This document shows positions 13,807-20,318 of a DNA stretch of 21,490 bases, in pieces. The stretch lies in the NCBI GenBank assembly GCA_030605045.1, contig JAUWBK010000005.1, positions 1-21,490 of the forward strand, written 5' to 3'. The position numbers were made by a program, and so were the translations under genes. The DNA comes from Dehalococcoidia bacterium (lineage in GTDB: Bacteria > Chloroflexota > Dehalococcoidia > Dehalococcoidales > RBG-16-60-22). Below the pieces are notes generated by a model. It ran no database searches, was not told where the DNA came from, and was given only the letters and a program-made list of their open reading frames with translations. Position 1 is the first letter of the stretch. The number at the start of each line of letters is the position of its first letter.

Positions 13807-15697
13807 TCTCTGCTCCTTTTTCTCTTATTGCCCCAACGCGGCACACTTCTTGACAAACACCGCACCCGGCGCACTGGACATCATCTATATAAATCTTATC
13901 ATCAACCTCATAGAAGGCAGGACAGGCATATATATCAATGCATATATTGCATTGATCACATTTTTCCTGATCTATTTCGTAGGATGTTATTTTTAGGCCT
14001 TTGCGCCTCTTTTCTCTATTCTCCATTAATCTGCATAAAGCCTTGCTGACCACAACTGAGACTCCATTATGTGCTATCGCCCGTTTGAAAACCTCCCTGG
14101 TCTCTGCAATGTTATTAGGGTTGACAACTTCAACGAACGTGGCTCCCAGTCCTCTTACCACATCCTCAATTTTGATTGATATCGCTTCTCTACCCATAGC
14201 ATCACGATCAGTTCCAGGATGTAGTTGAAAACCAGACATTGCTGTCGCACCGTTGTCCATGACAACTACTGTGATATCATACTTATGGTGAATAGCATTG
14301 GCCAGAGGTGACATTCCGTTATGGAAGAATGTGGAATCCCCGATAAATGCGATTGATGGTTTACCCGTTGCTTGCTGGAACCCACAGGCTAGGCCGATGC
14401 TTGCCCCCATAGAATATTGAGCATGACTCATTTTATAAGGTTCCAGCCCTCCCAATAGATAGCAGCCTTGATCATTGGCAAATATGGCATCTTTTGGGAC
14501 TACCTGCTTAATCGCATAGTAGGTGTTTCGGTGCGGGCACCCTGGACAATTTGTCAAAGCACGGGCAACGAGCTCTATCCTAGAGCCTTCCCGTCTTGGT
14601 ATCGGATTATCCATCCCAAACACCTTTGCCAATGGTTCGGCCACCGTCTCTAGCCTGTATTCGCCGGCCCGTGGAAAGTGTCCAGTTTCTTTCCCCCAGA
14701 TCTTTGTCTTATCTGATATTTCATGGGCCATTTTTAAGAACTGAGTTTCCAGAAAAGGGGAAAGTTCCTCTACGACAATTATTTCATCAAATTTATTAAT
14801 GAAATCCTTGCACAGCATTTCAGGGAGCGGATTAGTAAAACCAAGGGCTAATAATTCGGCCTCGACTCCAAGTTCACGAATGATTTCTTCCGCGTAACTT
14901 ATAGAAATGCTGGAGGCAACAACACCAATCCTTCTGTGCCCCGTTTTTCCACCATCAAATTTAATCACTCTGTTATATTCTGATTTCTCGGAAAACTCCT
15001 TTGCTTTTTCCATTTTCTTTAGAATATTGGCATGGCATCTTGTCCTATCAAAGGAGATAGGCACCCCTTTTATATCACCCTTCCGACGGGGTACACCAAG
15101 TTTGCCGAATAGGAGGTCGCCTCTAGAAAGATTCACTCTATTAACCGTTCTTAAAAAAACCGGCAAATGAAGCTCTTCAGCGATACCGAAGGCCTTTTTA
15201 GTCATGTCTTTCATTTCCTGACAATTCGATGGCTCCAGCATAGGAACATCCGCCAGTATGGGTATATATCTGTCATCCTGCTCATTTACTGAAGATGTGC
15301 CCCCGGGGTCATCAGCGCAGACCAGGACTAAGCCTCCTTTGATGTCAGTTTCCACTAAATTACATGCGGTTAAATAATCCAAAAAAGAGTCAGCAGCGAC
15401 GTTAAACCCCTGAGCTTTCATAGGGCATAGCGCTCTTAAGCCGGAAAGAGAAGCGGCGATACATATATCAAGAGACACTTTCTCATTTGCAGACCACTCA
15501 AAGTAAAAACTTGGTTCTTCACCCTTATCTAACACACTTTTAGCTAAAGCATGAAAAACATCACCAATTTCAGACATTGGAGTCCCAGGATATAACGCCG
15601 CAATATCCACCCCGGCTTCGAGTGCGCCTCTTACTATTGCTTCATTTCCCAGAAGAAAATACCGTTCCCCTTCCTTTCCGGTTAATATTTCTTCCAT
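13799..15697 (-). CDS. iorA: Indolepyruvate ferredoxin oxidoreductase alpha subunit
   Basis: A 632-aa alpha subunit carrying thiamine diphosphate and iron-sulfur clusters. The N-terminal pyrimidine-binding domain starts around ALYPGTPMSEIGD. A middle domain follows, then the TPP region with NCPGCPHR and GDSTFFHNG...DNGATAMSG (453-489). The C-terminal ferredoxin domain has two [4Fe-4S] motifs, CDQCNICIDIYACP from C580 and CAGCGVCQEVC (609-619). The frame opens at a GTG (15718) that abuts the ribosome site. AAAGGAG at 15709-15715 lies 11 nt before the ATG at 15697, which I take as the start. The stop overlaps iorB by 8 bp. The enzyme is oxygen-sensitive in characterised members and supports an anaerobic host. 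Confidence 0.95.
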   Translation of the reverse strand: MEEILTGKEGERYFLLGNEAIVRGALEAGVDIAALYPGTPMSEIGDVFHALAKSVLDKGEEPSFYFEWSANEKVSLDICIAASLSGLRALCPMKAQGFNVAADSFLDYLTACNLVETDIKGGLVLVCADDPGGTSSVNEQDDRYIPILADVPMLEPSNCQEMKDMTKKAFGIAEELHLPVFLRTVNRVNLSRGDLLFGKLGVPRRKGDIKGVPISFDRTRCHANILKKMEKAKEFSEKSEYNRVIKFDGGKTGHRRIGVVASSISISYAEEIIRELGVEAELLALGFTNPLPEMLCKDFINKFDEIIVVEELSPFLETQFLKMAHEISDKTKIWGKETGHFPRAGEYRLETVAEPLAKVFGMDNPIPRREGSRIELVARALTNCPGCPHRNTYYAIKQVVPKDAIFANDQGCYLLGGLEPYKMSHAQYSMGASIGLACGFQQATGKPSIAFIGDSTFFHNGMSPLANAIHHKYDITVVVMDNGATAMSGFQLHPGTDRDAMGREAISIKIEDVVRGLGATFVEVVNPNNIAETREVFKRAIAHNGVSVVVSKALCRLMENREKRRKGLKITSYEIDQEKCDQCNICIDIYACPAFYEVDDKIYIDDVQCAGCGVCQEVCRVGAIREKGAENG

Positions 15698-16039
15698 CGC
15701 TAAAACATCTCCTTTCACAGATTTATGAAAATCTTAACCAGCCCCCAAGAATTGTAACACTTTTAAGTTAGTATTGCTGGTACTATAGACTCTGGAGCAG
15801 GTTGCTTGTAGCAAAAGATATTGACAGGTTATAACTAAACTATCCAGACCGCACAATTGCTTGTTTTGTTACCTCATTGAACAAAATGACGAAATGTTAC
15901 TCCGTTGCACCAAATAGCGAATAGTTGACTTAAGAAATCTAGTGCCTCCCCAAGAAATCAATCATATAGAATGAACTTTCAGGCTTGTAGAAATCGAACT
16001 TGTGCTTCTGAGCCTAGCAAGACCTTAGTCTAATATAGA
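15698..16039. other. Upstream region of iorAB
   Basis: About 340 bp separate iorA from the 2-hydroxyacid dehydrogenase gene on the same strand. The region holds a candidate iorAB promoter and two small hairpins just past the dehydrogenase stop. It has no protein-like frame. A T-loop-like stretch near 15990 is not part of a foldable tRNA. Confidence 0.5.
15828..15856 (-). promoter_or_regulatory. Candidate promoter of iorAB
   Basis: On the minus strand TTGTGC (15856-15851, 3 of 6) is followed after 17 nt by TATAAC (15833-15828, 5 of 6). It would start near 15821, giving a leader of about 120 nt. The -35 box is weak. Confidence 0.3.
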
Positions 16040-16042
16040 CTA
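15981..16042 (-). terminator. Two weak hairpins after the 2-hydroxyacid dehydrogenase gene
   Basis: TAGTCTA/TAGACTA with a 3-nt loop (16026-16042) overlaps the stop codon. A second stem, AGGCT/AGCCT with inner AGAA/TTCT pairing (15981-16015), follows. Neither has a T-run after it, so they may end the operon only weakly or stabilise its 3' end. Confidence 0.25.
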
Positions 16043-16999
16043 TACCTTATTTACTATATTCTGTGGATGACCAGAAAAGAAGGCCACTAGATTGTCCACA
16101 GCAATTTTCAAGATGTTGTTTTGGGCTCTGGCAGTGTTTGCAGCGACATGAGGAGTCAGTACGGCATTGTCTATGCTCAGGAAAGGATTGTCATGCCTGA
16201 TTGGCTCTTCATCATGAACATCCAGGCCTGCTGCCGCTAGTTTCCCGTCCCTAAGCAACTCAGCCAGAGCCAAGTTATCAACCAGTTCGGCACGGGCCGT
16301 ATTAACGAAGATAGCACCGCGCTTCATAGATTTTAGCAGGTTTCTTGTAATCATCTTCTCCGTTTCCGGTATATGTGTCACGTGCAAGGTGACTATATCC
16401 GATTGTTGAAAAAGCTCCTCTAGCGTAACGAACTCCACGCCATGCTTGCGCGCCCGTTCCGGGCTGGCGTGCAAAGTCCAGCACAGGACACGCATACCAA
16501 ATGCCTGCGCCAGGCGTGCAACTTCCGCTCCTATACCTCCCAATCCGACAACACCTAATGTCTTGTCCCAAAGCTCGGAGGTGAAGTCTCCCTTCTCATA
16601 GCCTCCCTGGTGCAATTGGCTATTAAAATGTACGATACGCTTGGCGCAGCAGAGTATGAGAGCCATTGCGTGCGTGGCGACCTCCTGATCCGCGTAGTGA
16701 GGAGTATTGGTTACTGCAATACCCATCCTGCTGGCTACGGATAAGTCCACAAATTTTCGAGGGTCTGCTCCTAAGAAGGAAATGATCTGTAGCTTCTGAC
16801 AGGACTTGAGCACTTCGACAGGCATGTCCCAATTTAAAATGACTCCGTCAGTATCCTTAACTCGTTGCAAATAGCCTTCTGATGTTTCAGCGCGGTCATT
16901 GAACCAAACGAACGACCCCAACGTCTCCAGCTTTGTTTCTGACTCAGGTGTCAGAAGCTCTCGTATCTCAGCTGTCCCATCAGGACACACAATTTTCAT
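16040..16999 (-). CDS. D-isomer-specific 2-hydroxyacid dehydrogenase (SerA/SlcC superfamily)
   Basis: A 319-aa NAD(P)-dependent dehydrogenase that interconverts a 2-hydroxyacid and a 2-oxoacid. The nucleotide-binding domain has GLGGIG (152-157). The catalytic triad of the family is visible: R236 in VNTARAELVD, E265 in HDEEPI, and H284 in LTPHVAANT. Length is normal for single-domain-pair members, without the ACT extension of some SerA proteins. A GGTGAGG ribosome site precedes the ATG. It is the last gene of the minus-strand operon with the split UxaA lyase and an aminotransferase, 75 bp after the latter. Characterised family members include (S)-sulfolactate dehydrogenase SlcC, hydroxypyruvate reductase and phosphoglycerate dehydrogenase. 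Context favours the oxo- or hydroxyacid of the same pathway, but substrate is not readable from motifs. Confidence 0.92.
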   Translation of the reverse strand: MKIVCPDGTAEIRELLTPESETKLETLGSFVWFNDRAETSEGYLQRVKDTDGVILNWDMPVEVLKSCQKLQIISFLGADPRKFVDLSVASRMGIAVTNTPHYADQEVATHAMALILCCAKRIVHFNSQLHQGGYEKGDFTSELWDKTLGVVGLGGIGAEVARLAQAFGMRVLCWTLHASPERARKHGVEFVTLEELFQQSDIVTLHVTHIPETEKMITRNLLKSMKRGAIFVNTARAELVDNLALAELLRDGKLAAAGLDVHDEEPIRHDNPFLSIDNAVLTPHVAANTARAQNNILKIAVDNLVAFFSGHPQNIVNKV

Positions 17000-17073
17000 C
17001 AGATCGCCTCACCTTATAGAAATGTCACTTGTCTTTTTACGAATTAGGCCTGCCCTGGTCGAATAATCAACCA

Positions 17074-18420
17074 CTATTTGGGTTCAAGCCCTGCTACTAG
17101 CGGTTTTATGATATCAAGAGCTTTGTCTACCTCCTCAATAGTTATGGTACAGGGTGGACAAATAAACAGTCTATTACCTAACCATCCCGCGACGCGAGTA
17201 AAGATACCGGCGTCGAATAGCTTCTCCCAAAAGGCTTCCTTCACTGCTTGCTCAAGTGGAGCCTTACTCTCCTTGTCGTTCACCAATTCTACGGCTTGAA
17301 ACACACCTCGGCCATCAATACAACCAACACAGGGTAAGGGCAAGAATTCTGTCTTGAGGCGCTGCTTGATATGGTCTCCTACTCTAGCGGCGTTCTCGAC
17401 GACCTTATCTCTTAAATAAATGTCCAAAGTAGCTGATGAGGCAGCAGCGGCAATTGGATGTCCACTATAGGTGAAGCCATGCATTAGCGTAGCCCCCTTT
17501 AAGACATCATATACCTCATCACAAAGGGCCACAACAGCAAAAGGTAGAGCTGCATTAACAAGCCCCTTTGCCATGGTCATCATGTCCCCCTTTATATTCC
17601 AGTGCTCTGAGGCAAACATCTTCCCGGTCCTGGCAAAACCAGTCATGACCTCGTCAACGATGAGCAGTATGTCATATCTCTTACATATATCAGAAATGCC
17701 TGTCCACCACCCGGGGGGAGGTTCAATCATGCCTCCTGCGCCTAGTATAGGTTCAGCGATGAAAGCAGCAATGCTTTCCGGTCCCTCGGCCTTGATAACT
17801 TCCTCCAGATAATAGAGGCTGGTTTGGCCACAATCGGAAACATCACCAAACATGCAGCGGTAGCTATAAGGTGGAGGTACATGAATAAAACCAGGGGATA
17901 CTGGACCAAAGGGGTTTTGCATCAAACCACGTCCCAGGCCAGTGGCATTAGTGGAAACACCCGCCGAACCATGGTAAGACGTATACAGGCTGAGAATCTT
18001 GTACTTCCCGGCCATCCCTTTTCTGCCCCAATACATTCGAGCCAACTTTATAGATGAATCGGTAGCCTCCGCGCCGCCGGATGTCCAGTGGAAGTGATTC
18101 AGATCTCCTGGTGTCAGCCTTGACAACTTTTCGCTCACCTCAATGATGTACGGGTTACTGATACCGAAGAAAGTGGTAACGAAATCGATGTCATTCATTG
18201 CTTTTGTTATAGCGTCAATGATTTCCTGTCGCCGGTGGCCTAAATTGACGCATATCAGCTGCGACGAAAGGTCAATATACTCCTTGCCCTCGGTGTCCAC
18301 TAGGTATATCCCGTGAGTTTTCTCTATTACTATGCCCTTGTTCTGACCAATAGTGTACATACCATGCACCACGTGCTCAGCGTCTGCCTCTAGAAGCTCC
18401 TGTGTTCTTTTATTGACCAT
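17074..18420 (-). CDS. Class III (omega) aminotransferase, copy 3
   Basis: A 448-aa PLP aminotransferase with D256 in IVDEVMTGFARTGKMF, Schiff-base K285 in MAKGL, SYHG (148-151) and SGGAEATDS (114-122) in the phosphate-binding loop. It is clearly related to copy 1, sharing the N-terminal HVVHGM-like and VNLGH motifs and the EHWN and CPPCTIT stretches. It has lost half of the cysteine cluster seen in copies 1 and 2: SYRC replaces CYRC, and of the second pair only C197 remains. The start is supported by AAGGAG upstream of the ATG. It lies 42 bp after the UxaA-type large subunit and 75 bp before the dehydrogenase, so it probably deaminates the substrate entering, or the product leaving, that lyase route. 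Confidence 0.92.
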   Translation of the reverse strand: MVNKRTQELLEADAEHVVHGMYTIGQNKGIVIEKTHGIYLVDTEGKEYIDLSSQLICVNLGHRRQEIIDAITKAMNDIDFVTTFFGISNPYIIEVSEKLSRLTPGDLNHFHWTSGGAEATDSSIKLARMYWGRKGMAGKYKILSLYTSYHGSAGVSTNATGLGRGLMQNPFGPVSPGFIHVPPPYSYRCMFGDVSDCGQTSLYYLEEVIKAEGPESIAAFIAEPILGAGGMIEPPPGWWTGISDICKRYDILLIVDEVMTGFARTGKMFASEHWNIKGDMMTMAKGLVNAALPFAVVALCDEVYDVLKGATLMHGFTYSGHPIAAAASSATLDIYLRDKVVENAARVGDHIKQRLKTEFLPLPCVGCIDGRGVFQAVELVNDKESKAPLEQAVKEAFWEKLFDAGIFTRVAGWLGNRLFICPPCTITIEEVDKALDIIKPLVAGLEPK

Positions 18421-18462
18421 TTCTGTTCTCCTTACTTTAGATTAACTATACTTATGACTAAT

Positions 18463-19626
18463 CTATGTCATTGGAACTATAGTCCACAGGTCACAGGCAC
18501 CAACATAACCAATAAGTTCATTCTGCGTCTTCCTGCCTGAAGCAACCTCCAGTATTAAGTCAAACAGTTCTTTTCCAACGCTTCTAACATCAGTAATGGT
18601 TTTTTCAATATCTACTAAATAATCCAGAATATCAAAGTATTTTTCGAAGTGATCCTTCTTGGCCGTTATTTTAATGACAGGCACAAAGGGGAATCCATAT
18701 GGGACTGCACACTCAGTTGAATATGTAATGACATTACATCCAGCTGCTGCGAGTCCAGTTAATGATGGCAGGTCATGGCCTGGGGTGTCAATGAAAAACA
18801 GGCCATTACTTTTGGGAACTTCTCCATATCCTACAACCTCCCTTAAGGGTTTTGTCCCACCCTTACGAATGTCGCCTACTGACTTTTCCTCAAGGGAACT
18901 TAATCCTTCCGTAATATTTTGAGGATCAGGATTTGAACCAAAGAAGTCGTAGCCACTTGCCATAAGCCTTTCCTCATAGTCATGGACTACCTTCAGCATT
19001 TCCCGTTTTACTTCGTCATTAACCGCCCTTGCTGCAATAACATGTTCTGCTCCGATAACCTCCGGTGTTTCACTAAAGCCGCCGCTACCCCCATTATCAA
19101 TAACAAAATCAAGTGCGGTACCCTGAGCAGCGTTAGTTACTAAGCCTGAGATAGGTGTTGAGCCACCACACTCAACCCCATGTCGTAACTGTGATATAGA
19201 CACAGGTTCTCTCTTTATTCGAAAGGCATCACTGGCCATTTTTTGTGCAGTGTTCATACCTCTGGATATAGCAGAACGCACACCGCCTGGCTGATGGAGC
19301 ATGCATACATCAACTGGTTTGCCCGATTCAGCAATTCCATTTGCAATGATATTTGGATCAATACCTGGGTTTGCACAACCTGCACTCACAATAAGCACAC
19401 CAGCCAAGTTGGGATTTTTACCAAGGTTAATAAGTGTGCGAGTTACCACTTCTTTATCGGGGGAAACTAGAGAACAGTTTTCCCTATGTGTAAAAGGAAC
19501 ACAACCTTCCACCTCTTTTGCAATCCAGTTGGCCGCATCCGATGTGCAGACTCCGTTTGATATGACGCCTATGTAATTACGTGTCCCTGCCAGGCCATCT
19601 TTTCTGGAATAGCCTAAAAACTCCAT
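18463..19626 (-). CDS. UxaA-family lyase, large subunit (altronate dehydratase / sulfolactate sulfo-lyase SuyB type)
   Basis: A 387-aa protein equal to the C-terminal domain of UxaA/GarD dehydratases, which remove a group beta to a hydroxyacid with help of a bound metal. Visible family motifs are GTRNYIGVIS (14-23), FTHRENCS (45-52, in place of the usual HTHGCG), SAGC (81-84), QPGGVRSAISRG (112-123), ECGGS (152-156), SETPEVIGAEH (185-195) and a C-terminal GYGEVP...DTPGHD. Cysteines C51, C84 and C153 are candidate metal ligands. E. coli UxaA is a single chain of about 495 aa. Here the SAF domain is a separate 92-aa protein, as in (2R)-3-sulfolactate sulfo-lyase SuyA/SuyB, whose large subunit is about this size. 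Sugar-acid dehydration remains possible. A ribosome site AAGGAG overlaps the end of the small subunit gene, 11 bp upstream. Confidence 0.88.
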   Translation of the reverse strand: MEFLGYSRKDGLAGTRNYIGVISNGVCTSDAANWIAKEVEGCVPFTHRENCSLVSPDKEVVTRTLINLGKNPNLAGVLIVSAGCANPGIDPNIIANGIAESGKPVDVCMLHQPGGVRSAISRGMNTAQKMASDAFRIKREPVSISQLRHGVECGGSTPISGLVTNAAQGTALDFVIDNGGSGGFSETPEVIGAEHVIAARAVNDEVKREMLKVVHDYEERLMASGYDFFGSNPDPQNITEGLSSLEEKSVGDIRKGGTKPLREVVGYGEVPKSNGLFFIDTPGHDLPSLTGLAAAGCNVITYSTECAVPYGFPFVPVIKITAKKDHFEKYFDILDYLVDIEKTITDVRSVGKELFDLILEVASGRKTQNELIGYVGACDLWTIVPMT

Positions 19627-19637
19627 TTACGCTCCTT

Positions 19638-19916
19638 CTACCTATTTACTTTCAAACGAAGGCCGGTCATATTATGTGTGTGGACATGATGGCCTTGCTC
19701 AATATCTTGAGTGGCTTTCCCGATAACCACGCCGTCTTTTATTATCTCCTTACCAGAATCTATTGGTGTAACACTGAATTTATGTTGATAGGGAATAGGC
19801 TCAGCCAATTTAACCCAGACTTCTCGACCATATATCTTTACTTTTGTCCCTGATTTAAGGTCCACTAATGCGACACCAATATTATCTCTAGGATTTAATA
19901 CCACTGCTTTTATCAT
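19638..19916 (-). CDS. UxaA-family lyase, small SAF-domain subunit (SuyA type)
   Basis: A 92-aa SAF-domain protein, the detached N-terminal domain of UxaA-like lyases. It shows the family pattern PIPYQHKFSV (40-49), VIGKATQDI (64-72) and HHVHTHNM (76-83). The histidines (H45, H80, H82) are the likely metal or substrate contacts. GAGGAAAG precedes the ATG. It opens the four-gene operon SAF subunit, large subunit, aminotransferase, 2-hydroxyacid dehydrogenase. The split arrangement matches SuyA plus SuyB, but some split sugar-acid dehydratases also exist, so the substrate is open. Confidence 0.88.
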   Translation of the reverse strand: MIKAVVLNPRDNIGVALVDLKSGTKVKIYGREVWVKLAEPIPYQHKFSVTPIDSGKEIIKDGVVIGKATQDIEQGHHVHTHNMTGLRLKVNR

Positions 19917-20000
19917 CTTTCCTCACCGCTATTCTTTATAGTGCTTATATCGTTAAATTCATTAACCAACTCGTCATTACAAAGCTGCAACCGCCAGCTA

Positions 20001-20017
20001 TTCGTCTTCCTGACGAA
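20001..20017. repeat. Short inverted repeat, possible operator
   Basis: TTCGTC (20001-20006) and GACGAA (20012-20017) flank a 5-nt centre, about 85 bp upstream of the lyase small subunit start and inside the likely promoter zone. Size and place fit a regulator site, but nothing identifies the regulator. Confidence 0.25.
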
Positions 20018-20033
20018 AGTAAAACTAATGAAT

Positions 20034-20064
20034 AAGGGGCTGATTGCCATCTTCTCAGCCCCTT
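20034..20064. terminator. Strong stem-loop terminator, likely bidirectional in form
   Basis: A 10-bp perfect stem AAGGGGCTGA/TCAGCCCCTT with an 11-nt loop. T-rich sequence follows on the plus strand, and on the minus strand TTATTCATTAG. It lies after the radical SAM gene and TRAP relic and before the lyase operon, so it probably ends minus-strand transcription entering from the right. Confidence 0.6.
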
Positions 20065-20318
20065 CGCTTCTTTCGAGTATATGTAATGCCTGGCGGTTTT
20101 ATCATTTCGTCAAAGCGGCAATTGCCTATCCGTCCTGCCAAGTAGAGGATGGGGGCACAGGGTGGTGTCACGTTGCCTAGCCCCGGGTTAACACCCTTAA
20201 TAGCGGTGTAGTGTAGAGGGTGAACCCCGATATGCTTCATCAGGGGAAACAAGAGGGGTGCCGTCAGGAGGGTGCCGCTGCCGGAGCTGCTATTTCTTAA
20301 TATCCCACACTTGCCCAA
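20055..20318 (-). pseudogene. C-terminal fragment of a TRAP transporter large permease (DctM)
   Basis: An 87-codon frame whose residues 14-76 (bases 20279-20091) read as the end of DctM, the 12-helix permease of TRAP dicarboxylate/sulfonate-type transporters. The hallmark N..LG.VTPP.AP motif is present (N44 to P56), preceded by the usual ...P.M...G..PLHY stretch. A complete DctM has about 430 residues. Here everything before this helix is missing, and the frame overlaps the end of the radical SAM gene by 22 bp. After DEMIKPP the expected last helix is also missing: the frame runs into unrelated residues and stops at the terminator stem. This is a decayed remnant, probably the trace of a transporter that once stood beside the lyase operon. 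Confidence 0.75.

Larger units (their letters stand above)
19917..20296. other. Region between the lyase operon and the radical SAM gene
   Basis: About 380 bp hold the broken TRAP permease fragment, a strong hairpin (20034-20064) and, closer to the operon, the inverted repeat TTCGTC/GACGAA (20001-20017). A TATAAA box lies about 20 bp upstream of the small subunit ATG, but I found no well-spaced -35. The lyase operon promoter is presumably between 19917 and the hairpin. Confidence 0.5.

Noticed and set aside
13727..13996. 89-aa plus-strand hydrophobic frame
   Set aside because: It is the complement of the iorA/iorB junction and the ferredoxin domain, both strongly supported on the minus strand.
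15985..16015. tRNA-like T-loop (AGTTCGATT on the minus strand)
   Set aside because: The flanks do not form a T-stem, and no acceptor or anticodon arm could be built around it.
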